This document shows positions 1-5,979 of a DNA stretch of 35,598 nucleotides, piece by piece. Under the pieces are notes generated by a model that saw nothing but the letters and a program-made list of their open reading frames with translations, had not been told where the DNA came from and did no database searches. The translations under genes and the position numbers were made by a program. The first letter of the stretch is position 1, and every line of letters begins with the position of its first letter. This DNA comes from CAKSHP01 sp045636325 (lineage in GTDB: Bacteria > Bacillota > Clostridia > UBA1381 > UMGS1253): positions 1-35,598 of the forward strand of contig JAZTXH010000007.1 in the NCBI GenBank assembly GCA_045636325.1, given 5' to 3'.

Positions 1-1
1 G

Positions 2-106
2 AAACTACACATAGAAATACGAATGAAAGCACCATTCCTTGAAAAAAGTTATACCGATGAAATTGGCATGATATATGAGGACGATTACGAGGAAGTATCA
101 GCCTGA
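2..106 (+). CDS. 3' end of a gene cut by the window edge, function unknown
   Basis: The only open plus-strand frame at the left edge gives the last 34 residues of a protein, ending in an acidic run (EDDYEEVSA) and a TGA stop. A perfect hairpin terminator follows 17 bases after the stop, which supports a real gene end. The fragment is too short for me to assign a family; nothing in it is diagnostic. Confidence 0.5.
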   Translation, partial: KLHIEIRMKAPFLEKSYTDEIGMIYEDDYEEVSA

Positions 107-122
107 CAAATAACAGGCACGA

Positions 123-155
123 AAAAAGCTTACAGTCAAATTCTGTAAGCTTTTT
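123..155 (+). terminator. Rho-independent terminator, usable on both strands
   Basis: A perfect 13-bp stem (AAAAAGCTTACAG / CTGTAAGCTTTTT) encloses a 7-base loop and ends in five Ts. It follows the partial gene at the left edge. Because the stem starts with A-runs, it also works on the minus strand, where it lies 5 bases past the 3' end of the tRNA-Leu gene. Confidence 0.85.
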
Positions 156-160
156 GTCGG

Positions 161-244
161 TGGTGCGGATGAAGGGACTTGAACCCCCACGATAAAATCA
201 CTAGATCCTAAGTCTAGCGCGTCTGCCAATTCCGCCACATCCGC
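161..244 (-). tRNA. tRNA-Leu, anticodon UAG
   Basis: The minus strand folds as a complete class II tRNA: acceptor arm GCGGATG/CATCCGC with discriminator A and an encoded CCA end, D-arm GGCGGAATTGGCAGACGC, anticodon stem CTAGA/TCTAG with loop CTTAGGA (anticodon TAG), a long variable arm as expected for leucine, and a GTTCAAGTC T-arm. It reads CUA/CUN leucine codons. No convincing promoter sits directly upstream. The nearest consensus minus-strand promoter is at 915-943, so this tRNA may be the last product of a transcript that crosses the repeats and the S23 gene. Confidence 0.95.
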
Positions 245-261
245 ATATTAAGTTTTTACCT

Positions 262-378
262 CTTAATTTTTACACGGGAGAGGTTACCCGAGGAGGAGCA
301 TATCGCTTAATCCTCATCTATGAAAACGGAAAAACCGTAATCAACAATAAAATCACATACAGGACGGAACCTAAGTCT
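262..378 (+). pseudogene. Possible protein-coding remnant between the tRNA and the repeat
   Basis: One plus-strand frame reads like protein rather than spacer (..YTGEVTRGGAYRLILIYENG.. continuing to ..NNKITYRTEP) and then runs without a break into antisense tRNA-Leu sequence near 379. It has no start codon with a ribosome binding site and no natural end. The last 19 bases (tcacatacaggac...) belong to the 48-bp repeat found again at 835. I read it as the C-terminal scrap of a lost gene joined to a tRNA fragment; the family is unknown. Confidence 0.3.
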
Positions 379-400
379 AGCGCGTCTGCCAATTCCGCCA
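353..400. repeat. 48-bp direct repeat, copy 1: tRNA-Leu 5' half plus 19 bp
   Basis: Identical to 835-882. Read on the minus strand, it is the D-arm and the anticodon arm up to the UAG anticodon of a tRNA-Leu. It then departs from tRNA sequence just after the anticodon (..CTTAGG then TTCCGTCC..), so there is no 3' anticodon strand, variable arm, T-arm or CCA. The acceptor 5' arm next to it (GCGCCTG) differs from that of the intact tRNA. This is a tRNA half-gene, not a functional tRNA. Confidence 0.8.
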
Positions 401-424
401 CAGGCGCATTTATTAAATTGAAAG

Positions 425-444
425 TTGAAAATGGAAAATTGAAA
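425..444. repeat. Inverted repeat, left copy, at the S23 gene's 3' end
   Basis: TTGAAAATGGAAAATTGAAA matches the reverse complement of 803-822 at 19 of 20 positions. It ends one base before the stop codon of the four-helix-bundle gene, so the two copies bracket that gene closely. They could be cassette ends, or the arms of a large stem in the transcript. Confidence 0.6.
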
Positions 445-445
445 A

Positions 446-790
446 TTATTGTTTTGAAGATTTAATAATAGTTACTAACAATTTTTCCAGTTCAACACAA
501 TCAGCTAAAAGTGAATTGCTTTCTTTTTGGGAAAGGAATTCGGTTGCCTTTAAAAGTTTAATCCAATACTTTGTTTCTGATGTTTCTTTTAATGCAATAT
601 TCATTTTTGAAACAAAATCGGGTTTACTTTGTGCTTGTTCAGCTTCGGCAATATTTGCACCGATGCTTGTGCCACTGCGAAGCAGTTGCTTGGAAAGAAC
701 ATATTCTTTCTTTTTATCAGTTAAATATTTATACAAATTGACAATCCTAACAGCAAAGTCAAAACTTTTTATTTCAATAACATTTTCCAT
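446..790 (-). CDS. Four-helix-bundle protein of the 23S rRNA intervening-sequence (S23) family
   Basis: A 114-aa protein with the family layout: an N-terminal FDFAVRIVNLYKYL helix, then the signature LSKQLLRSGTSIGANIAEA followed by the KPDFVSKMNIALKETSETKYWI helix pair. Relatives were first found encoded in intervening sequences of 23S rRNA genes and also occur as stand-alone chromosomal genes. The biochemical role is not established. The gene lies inside a 434-bp segment between two 48-bp tRNA-Leu half repeats and is bracketed by 20-bp inverted repeats, so it looks like a passenger rather than resident DNA. The start is ATG at 790 with a weak GTGAG upstream. Only this small gene shows such flanks in the window. 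Confidence 0.88.
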   Translation of the reverse strand: MENVIEIKSFDFAVRIVNLYKYLTDKKKEYVLSKQLLRSGTSIGANIAEAEQAQSKPDFVSKMNIALKETSETKYWIKLLKATEFLSQKESNSLLADCVELEKLLVTIIKSSKQ

Positions 791-802
791 TTATCTACTC
801 AC

Positions 803-822
803 TTTCAACTTTCCATTTTCAA
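803..822. repeat. Inverted repeat, right copy, upstream of the S23 gene
   Basis: TTTCAACTTTCCATTTTCAA is the inverted partner of 425-444 with one mismatch. It lies 12 bases upstream of the S23 start codon and 12 bases from the second tRNA half repeat. Confidence 0.6.
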
Positions 823-834
823 TTATCAATTCTT

Positions 835-882
835 TCACATACAGGACGGAACCTAAGTCTAGCGCGTCTGCCAATTCCGCCA
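835..882. repeat. 48-bp direct repeat, copy 2: tRNA-Leu 5' half plus 19 bp
   Basis: Identical to 353-400. Here the adjoining acceptor 5' arm on the minus strand is GCGGGTA (883-889). It sits about 20 bases downstream of a perfect promoter, the position expected for a real tRNA gene start. This copy is probably the original 5' end of a tRNA-Leu gene that has since been broken in its anticodon loop. Confidence 0.8.
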
Positions 883-914
883 TACCCGCATATTTGTTTT
901 TCACAACATAAATT

Positions 915-943
915 ATTATACTACATAAATTTGAGTTTGTCAA
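915..943 (-). promoter_or_regulatory. Consensus sigma-A promoter feeding the tRNA-Leu cluster
   Basis: On the minus strand: TTGACA (943-938), 17-base spacer, TATAAT (920-915), both hexamers perfect. The predicted start is near 908, about 20 bases before the tRNA-Leu half at 889. Transcription would cross that half-gene, the S23 gene, the second half-gene and the intact tRNA-Leu at 244-161. Confidence 0.75.
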
Positions 944-993
944 GAACTTTTTTTAAAAAAATCAAAAAAAATTTAAAAATGAAAATTTGAACG

Positions 994-1962
994 TTATGTA
1001 AAGTCATTTGCGCATTTTAAGTTGTATTCCGCATTTGATTTTTTTACACTTCTTAAAATAGCTTCTGCACAAACCTTTTGCATAATCGAACCTACAACGT
1101 TAATATCTGCTTTTAAATCGCCACAGCTTATTGCGTACATACTGTCACCGTCAGCAGTTGTATTTATGGGTCTTATAGTGTTTACCATACCGTTTGAAGC
1201 AAAAGAGGCAAGCTTGTTTAACTCGTATTTTTCAAATAGTGCATTTGTAAAGCATGCTCCGATAGTGGTGTTTCCTGAAAAAAGATTTTCAGGCATTGTC
1301 ATTTTATACATTATATTTAAACTGTCTGAAATTGCAGTTTTATCATTGTTTAAAACGCCGGCAATATTTTTTTGTGTTTCAGGGTCAAAAACATCACCAA
1401 GAGCATTTGTGCATACTATTGCCCCCACTTTTATACTACCAAGGCTTACTGCATACGCACCGATACCGGATTTCATCATAAATTCGGGACCTTTGATTTT
1501 ACCTACTGTTGCACCTGTGCCGCATCCAAAATTACCTTCTTTAAAATTGTTTTTAAATGCGTTTTCACACGCTTTATACCCCATATCAAAATCGGGGCGT
1601 ACATCTTTGCTTCCTACAACCAAATCAAAAATACAGCTGGTGCAAACAAGAGGTACTTTTGTAATACCAACATCAAAACCAATATTTTTTTCTTCTAAGC
1701 ACTTCATAACGCCACCAGCACAGTCAAGGCCAAAAGCGCTTCCGCCTGAAAGAACAACTGCATTTATTTTATCTGCATTGCTTAAGGGATTTAAAAGGTG
1801 TGTTTCCCTTGAAGCAGGACCTCCGCCTCTGATATCAACACCGCAAGAAAAAGCTTTATTTGAAGTTATTACGGTTACACCTGTAGCATTTTTTTTATCT
1901 TCAAAATTTCCAAAATATAAATTTTCAAAATCGAAAATTGAAATTTCTTTTAAAAGACTCAT
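994..1962 (-). CDS. P1 family (S58, DmpA/NylC-type) peptidase
   Basis: A 322-aa N-terminal-nucleophile-type hydrolase. Family motifs in order: DIRGGGPASRET near residue 45, LSGGSAFGLD, NFGCGTGATVGKIKG mid-protein, SGIGAYAVSLG and VGAIVCTNALGDVFDP. Relatives self-cleave into two chains and act as aminopeptidases or amidases; neither the substrate nor the cleavage site can be read here. About 320 aa is the normal length for the short bacterial form. I chose ATG at 1962 because AGGGTGAT lies just upstream; an upstream in-frame ATG lies inside the preceding ECF gene and lacks a site. It is the last gene of the five-gene minus-strand operon, 14 bases after the ECF S component. The pairing could mean uptake of a compound this enzyme processes, but that is inference. 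Confidence 0.88.
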   Translation of the reverse strand: MSLLKEISIFDFENLYFGNFEDKKNATGVTVITSNKAFSCGVDIRGGGPASRETHLLNPLSNADKINAVVLSGGSAFGLDCAGGVMKCLEEKNIGFDVGITKVPLVCTSCIFDLVVGSKDVRPDFDMGYKACENAFKNNFKEGNFGCGTGATVGKIKGPEFMMKSGIGAYAVSLGSIKVGAIVCTNALGDVFDPETQKNIAGVLNNDKTAISDSLNIMYKMTMPENLFSGNTTIGACFTNALFEKYELNKLASFASNGMVNTIRPINTTADGDSMYAISCGDLKADINVVGSIMQKVCAEAILRSVKKSNAEYNLKCANDFT

Positions 1963-1976
1963 TTTTATCACCCTGA

Positions 1977-2570
1977 TTATTTGCGAGATTTTAAAAATTT
2001 TATAATTGCAAAGCTTACTGCTGCACCGATAATGGTACATGCAACGGCTTCAACAACTGCCTGCATGCCTACAAAAGAAACTACAAACATTAATATGTTC
2101 TGACCTGCACGCATATTTAATATGTACTCTGTGTTACCAAAAAGCAATACAAGTGTTGACATATAAAGAATTGTATTAAGAACAGGGCAAGATGCACTTG
2201 AAAGTATTACAGAAAGCATACCATCTTTTCCTGAGTGGTTAAATAATTTATAGCACAAACCGCACAGATAGCCCTCTAAAACACGTGGCACTATGCACAG
2301 TATAAATGTATAAAAAGGGTTAATGTTTAAAAGAACAGTTCCCATAGCACTGCTGAAAGCATTAACAAAGCTTGTAATACCGAATACAAGGCCTAAAAAC
2401 GCACCTATACCGGGGCCTGAGGTCAGTGCGCCAACTATAACCGGTATGGTAAGAAAAGTTACTGCAAAAGGACCAAGCGGCATATATCCAAGAGGGGTAA
2501 ATGACATTAAAAGGAGCAGTGCACATAAAAGTGCAACTCTTGTAAGTGTCTGTGTTTTTGTGTTTTTCAT
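1977..2570 (-). CDS. ECF transporter S component (substrate-binding membrane subunit)
   Basis: A 197-aa, very hydrophobic protein with about six membrane segments. The N-terminal pattern is typical of S components: a basic start, TRVALLCALLLLMSF, then PLGPFAVTFLTIPVIVGAL and GPGIGAFLGLVFGITSF. S components capture vitamins or related micronutrients and hand them to a shared EcfAAT energising module, which is not in this window. The sequence most resembles the group that includes pantothenate-type and other unassigned S components, but the ligand cannot be read from the sequence. The gene sits between a GerMN gene (38 bases upstream) and a P1 peptidase (14 bases downstream). Confidence 0.85.
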   Translation of the reverse strand: MKNTKTQTLTRVALLCALLLLMSFTPLGYMPLGPFAVTFLTIPVIVGALTSGPGIGAFLGLVFGITSFVNAFSSAMGTVLLNINPFYTFILCIVPRVLEGYLCGLCYKLFNHSGKDGMLSVILSSASCPVLNTILYMSTLVLLFGNTEYILNMRAGQNILMFVVSFVGMQAVVEAVACTIIGAAVSFAIIKFLKSRK

Positions 2571-2608
2571 AATAAGTACGAGTCCTTTCGTTTATTGATA
2601 GAAATTTG

Positions 2609-3562
2609 TTATTTTGTTATAATATTTTCATTTCTTTCAAATGGCTGACTGAAAATAACATTACCGTAATTTTCTACCTTCTGACCTTCAATCAGGAACT
2701 GAACCTTCTTTATTTCCGCAAGCTCGGTTAAACTGTTTACAATAGCATAAATCGTCATAACTTCGTCTGCATCATATTCGCTTCGGTTGTCTGTAAATTC
2801 TTTTGAAAAGTTTACAAAGCAGGTTGAATCTTTTGTTTCAACCGACAAGAGTTTTGCACTGCCTGGAATAAGTGTTGCGTGAGAGCTGGTTTGTGAATTG
2901 CGCATAAGCTCATTTATGATAAGCTGAGGTGTGGAAATGTTATCGTTATGCACTACCTGGCGTGTTTCGCTGACAAGCTTTGTGGAATCTGAATGTGGGA
3001 AATATAGCTTAAGCTCAACAGTGTTTTGTATTTCGTTCCTGTCGCTTTCATTTACTATATCATTTTTTGCTAAAGCACCCAGTGGCTTTTTATCTGTATC
3101 AACAAGAGGTTCTCCTTCAACTAAGACGCTTACCTGCCCTATGCCTTCAACACCGCAAAGTGTATATACAACGGTAAACGCTGCAAGCATATCATCAGCA
3201 GTGGAGCCTGAATTAAAGCCTGAAGAAAAATCAACGGTCGCAAGGCTTCCTTTACGGGTAAGCGACAAAATCTTTGCGCCTTGCGGAATTGCTCTTTTGT
3301 TTGATACTGTGTTTTCAGGACCTTTTATTAAAAGCTCTACCATTTTGTAAAGAGAGTCTCCATTTGAAACGGAGATTTTTTGTTCTTCAAAACTTAGCTT
3401 TGAAAGGGAAGTGTCAAGAAAATACAGTTTTACAGTTTGTTTTTTAATGCCTGAAAACAAACCGAATGCTTTTGTATGAACAATAACAAGTATAAGCGCA
3501 CATACAAGTAATATTGATAATATTCCGGTAATTGTAATTACTTTTCTTTTTGTTTTATTCAT
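2609..3562 (-). CDS. Membrane-anchored protein with two GerMN domains
   Basis: A 317-aa protein with a basic N-terminus, one membrane anchor (about residues 9-30) and two tandem GerMN repeats (about 42-170 and 185-310). Each repeat shows the hallmarks: VKLYFLD / LKLYFPH at the start, an elelLikGP-type helix (VELLIKGPENT; IINELMRNSQ), P.GAKILSL / PGSAKLLSV, FVNFSKEF, and a final VQFLIEG strand. GerM of Bacillus is involved in spore germination and cortex assembly, but tandem GerMN proteins are also common partners of envelope-stress two-component systems. Here it follows the kinase gene by 53 bases with its own AGAAAGG site, so a cell-envelope role controlled with the kinase is likely. Confidence 0.85.
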   Translation of the reverse strand: MNKTKRKVITITGILSILLVCALILVIVHTKAFGLFSGIKKQTVKLYFLDTSLSKLSFEEQKISVSNGDSLYKMVELLIKGPENTVSNKRAIPQGAKILSLTRKGSLATVDFSSGFNSGSTADDMLAAFTVVYTLCGVEGIGQVSVLVEGEPLVDTDKKPLGALAKNDIVNESDRNEIQNTVELKLYFPHSDSTKLVSETRQVVHNDNISTPQLIINELMRNSQTSSHATLIPGSAKLLSVETKDSTCFVNFSKEFTDNRSEYDADEVMTIYAIVNSLTELAEIKKVQFLIEGQKVENYGNVIFSQPFERNENIITK

Positions 3563-3615
3563 AACATCTTTTAAACCTTTCTTGACGTGTGAAACTAATA
3601 TGTTTTAAATAATTA

Positions 3616-5085
3616 TTACTTGCCCGAATAGGGAAGAATAATAACAAACTTACTTCCAACGCCTTCTTTGCTGAATACTTCGATATGACCGCCATGCTGA
3701 GTAACTGCCTCGTGAGCAATTGCAAGACCAAGACCTGTGCCGCCGGTTTCTCTTGCGCGGGCTTTATCAACCCTGTAAAATCTGTCAAAAATATGAGAAA
3801 TATCATCTTTGGGGATACCGATGCCGGTATCCTCAATTTCTATCATAACAGAGCTGATATCGCTTAAAAGTCTTATATTTACTTTTCCGCCCTCGGGAGT
3901 ATATTTAATGCTGTTATCAGCAATGTTATACACAGATTCGTAAATCTTGTCTTTATCAAGAAGCATTTCAACTTCATTTACATCATCATGCTCAAACTCA
4001 AGAATGATGTTTTTTTCAACAGCTAAAGGCCTTAATTTACGGGTAATTACATCTATAAGATTTGTGATATTAACGGTTGAAAATTCTACCTTGGATACAT
4101 TTGAGTCGTTTTTTGTAAGCGTCAAAAGTCTTTCGACTAGTCTGGTAAGCCTGTCAACCTCGTTTGTCATATCTCCCAAAAATTCACGGACCATATCTTC
4201 GTCAAAAACCTGAGATTGCAGGATTGATTCACTTAAAAGCTTTATTGTGGCAAGAGGAGTTTTGATTTCATGTGAAACATCCGATACAAAAACTCTTCTG
4301 CTTTCTTCAACCGCACTTAATTGGTCACTCATGGTATTTACTGATTCTGCAAGCTTTGCAATTTCGTCTTTGCCTTTAACAACAACCTTGCGGTCAAAAT
4401 TGCCCTTTGCAATTTCTGTTGTTACATCAGTAAGGCTTGCGAGTGGTTTTGTTATAATACCCGAAAGGATTATACTCAAAATCGCAATTACAAAAGACAT
4501 AATCATAGCCATTCTGTAAATAACACGGGAAATATCGTTTAAAAAATTATCTGCAGATGCCAGTGAACGGCGCAGATATACAATACCTGTCATAGTGTTT
4601 TCGGAATTTATTACAGGAATTGCCACATCGATGCTGTTCGTTCCGTCAGCGTTTGTAAACACACTGCTTTTATCGGTGCCTGAAAGGGCTGACTTTATGG
4701 TATCTTTAATAAAAAACTTATCCACAAAACTGTTTTGTGAATCATTATCGAAAACCACAATAGCCTGCTTACTTAAAACCATAAAACGGGTAGGGGAAGC
4801 AGAAAAAACATCCCTTGTTACCGTTGTAAGTGCCCTAGTGTTATCAATCCCGTTTTCAGCCACAATTGCAGATACCACATTTGCCTTTGTGTATAAATCT
4901 GTACGTTCGTTTTCGTAAAAATAATTTCTGTATGTAGACAACAGATAAATTGAAAACAGAAACAATGTCAAAAGCATTACTATAACGTAAGTTGCCATCA
5001 TTGTCCAACGAAGCGATGCGTGAAAATATTTTCTTATACTGATTTTGTCAGAGTATGAATTACGCTTCGGTGTAATAATAACCAA
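3616..5085 (-). CDS. Membrane sensor histidine kinase (WalK/PhoR-like)
   Basis: A 489-aa protein: TM1 about 29-51, an extracytoplasmic loop of about 140 residues, TM2 about 192-212, a HAMP domain (PLASLTDVTTEIAKGNF..), a HisKA domain with the phospho-accepting His272 in VSDVSHEIKTPLATIK, then an HATPase_c domain with N box NIADNSIKYTPEGG, G1 DTGIGIP and G2 GGTGLGLAI. All catalytic motifs are intact. It lacks the extra cytoplasmic PAS domain of Bacillus WalK. The frame runs upstream to a TTG at 5085 that overlaps the response-regulator stop by 26 bases; no ATG occurs until the start of TM1 (MMATY), which would remove the basic N-terminus. The TTG start with translational coupling is therefore my choice, though not certain. 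Confidence 0.88.
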   Translation of the reverse strand: MVIITPKRNSYSDKISIRKYFHASLRWTMMATYVIVMLLTLFLFSIYLLSTYRNYFYENERTDLYTKANVVSAIVAENGIDNTRALTTVTRDVFSASPTRFMVLSKQAIVVFDNDSQNSFVDKFFIKDTIKSALSGTDKSSVFTNADGTNSIDVAIPVINSENTMTGIVYLRRSLASADNFLNDISRVIYRMAMIMSFVIAILSIILSGIITKPLASLTDVTTEIAKGNFDRKVVVKGKDEIAKLAESVNTMSDQLSAVEESRRVFVSDVSHEIKTPLATIKLLSESILQSQVFDEDMVREFLGDMTNEVDRLTRLVERLLTLTKNDSNVSKVEFSTVNITNLIDVITRKLRPLAVEKNIILEFEHDDVNEVEMLLDKDKIYESVYNIADNSIKYTPEGGKVNIRLLSDISSVMIEIEDTGIGIPKDDISHIFDRFYRVDKARARETGGTGLGLAIAHEAVTQHGGHIEVFSKEGVGSKFVIILPYSGK

Positions 5086-5743
5086 CTCCCCACTTTGTGT
5101 GTATATATTTAGGTTCTGCTGAATTCGGTTCTATTTTTTCTCTTAGTCTTCTTACATGCACATCAACTGTACGGATATCGCCGGGATAGTCATATCCCCA
5201 TATAATATCCAAAAGGTTTTCTCTGCTGTATACTTTTCCGGGATTTGTTAAAAACAAGTCAAGTAAGTCAAATTCTTTTGCAGTAAGCTCAATGGATACT
5301 CCGTCAATCTTAGCACGTCTGAAATTATAGTCAAGATTTATGCCTCCAACAGTAACAGTTTTCGTGTCTGTTTTTCCGCCGGAATGAGATATTCTTCTTA
5401 AAATAGCTTTTACCCTGGCTTTAAGCTCAAGAATGTTAAAAGGCTTTGTAAGGTAGTCATCTGCACCATATTCCAAGCCTAAAATCTTGTCCATATCTTC
5501 GCTTTTTGCAGTAAGCATTATAATGGGAACATTTGAAAATTCCCTTATTTTCTGACAGGCAGAAAGCCCGTCTATTTTAGGCAGCATCAAATCAAGAATG
5601 ATAAGGTCAATTGATTTATCTTTTGCCATACGAACTGCTTCTTCGCCGTCATATGCCACTTCACAGGTATAGCCGTCCTGTTCAAAGTTGAATTTAATGC
5701 CCTTAACCAAAAGTTTTTCATCATCTACAATAAGAATTTTCAT
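5060..5743 (-). CDS. OmpR/PhoB-family response regulator (WalR-like)
   Basis: A 227-aa two-domain regulator. The receiver domain (1-118) has the acidic pair in LIVDDE, phospho-acceptor Asp51 (IILDLMLPKIDG), the switch Thr in MLTAKSED and Lys100 in YLTKPF. The DNA-binding winged helix (about 130-227) shows LTAKEFDLLDLFLTNPGKVYSR.. and VHVRRLREKIEP, ending GVGYYY as usual for the family. It is the first gene of the minus-strand operon, overlaps the kinase gene, and is presumably its partner. No clear operator is visible upstream. Confidence 0.93.
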   Translation of the reverse strand: MKILIVDDEKLLVKGIKFNFEQDGYTCEVAYDGEEAVRMAKDKSIDLIILDLMLPKIDGLSACQKIREFSNVPIIMLTAKSEDMDKILGLEYGADDYLTKPFNILELKARVKAILRRISHSGGKTDTKTVTVGGINLDYNFRRAKIDGVSIELTAKEFDLLDLFLTNPGKVYSRENLLDIIWGYDYPGDIRTVDVHVRRLREKIEPNSAEPKYIHTKWGVGYYYTEA

Positions 5744-5914
5744 AAATAAATCCCAAGCCTTTCTGTGTATTATTTATTACTGATTTACAAACAGTACAAA
5801 TATTCAAGTATATAATACCATATTTGAACCCGAATATACAATACCTAAAATGAAAAATATTAAAATTTTTTAAAATCTGTGCAACTGATATTTTGAAGAA
5901 ATGAATAAAAAATA

Positions 5915-5943
5915 TAGACAAACATCAAATCTTTTGTTATAAT
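5915..5943 (+). promoter_or_regulatory. Promoter of the vWA-like/TIR gene
   Basis: TAGACA (5915-5920), 17-base spacer, TATAAT (5938-5943). The predicted start near 5951 leaves a leader of about 30 bases with a strong AGGGGGAGAG site before the GTG start. It lies in the 236-base divergent gap between the response regulator and this gene; I see no other structure in that gap. Confidence 0.7.
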
Positions 5944-5979
5944 GTATACATTGTTGTAGAATTTAAGGGGGAGAGACCT

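Noticed and set aside
353..410. Functional second and third tRNA-Leu genes at 353-407 and 835-889
   Set aside because: Both lack the 3' side of the anticodon stem, the variable arm, the T-arm and the 3' acceptor strand, so they cannot fold as tRNAs.
516..911. A 131-codon plus-strand ORF opposite the S23 gene
   Set aside because: It is the antisense of the S23 gene and of the tRNA repeat; its composition is low in plausible protein features and it has no ribosome site.
1022..2005. A 327-codon plus-strand ORF
   Set aside because: It lies entirely antisense to the P1 peptidase, whose motifs are unmistakable.
3555..3836. Minus-strand ORF overlapping the kinase end
   Set aside because: It is another frame of the kinase's HATPase region, without a ribosome site.
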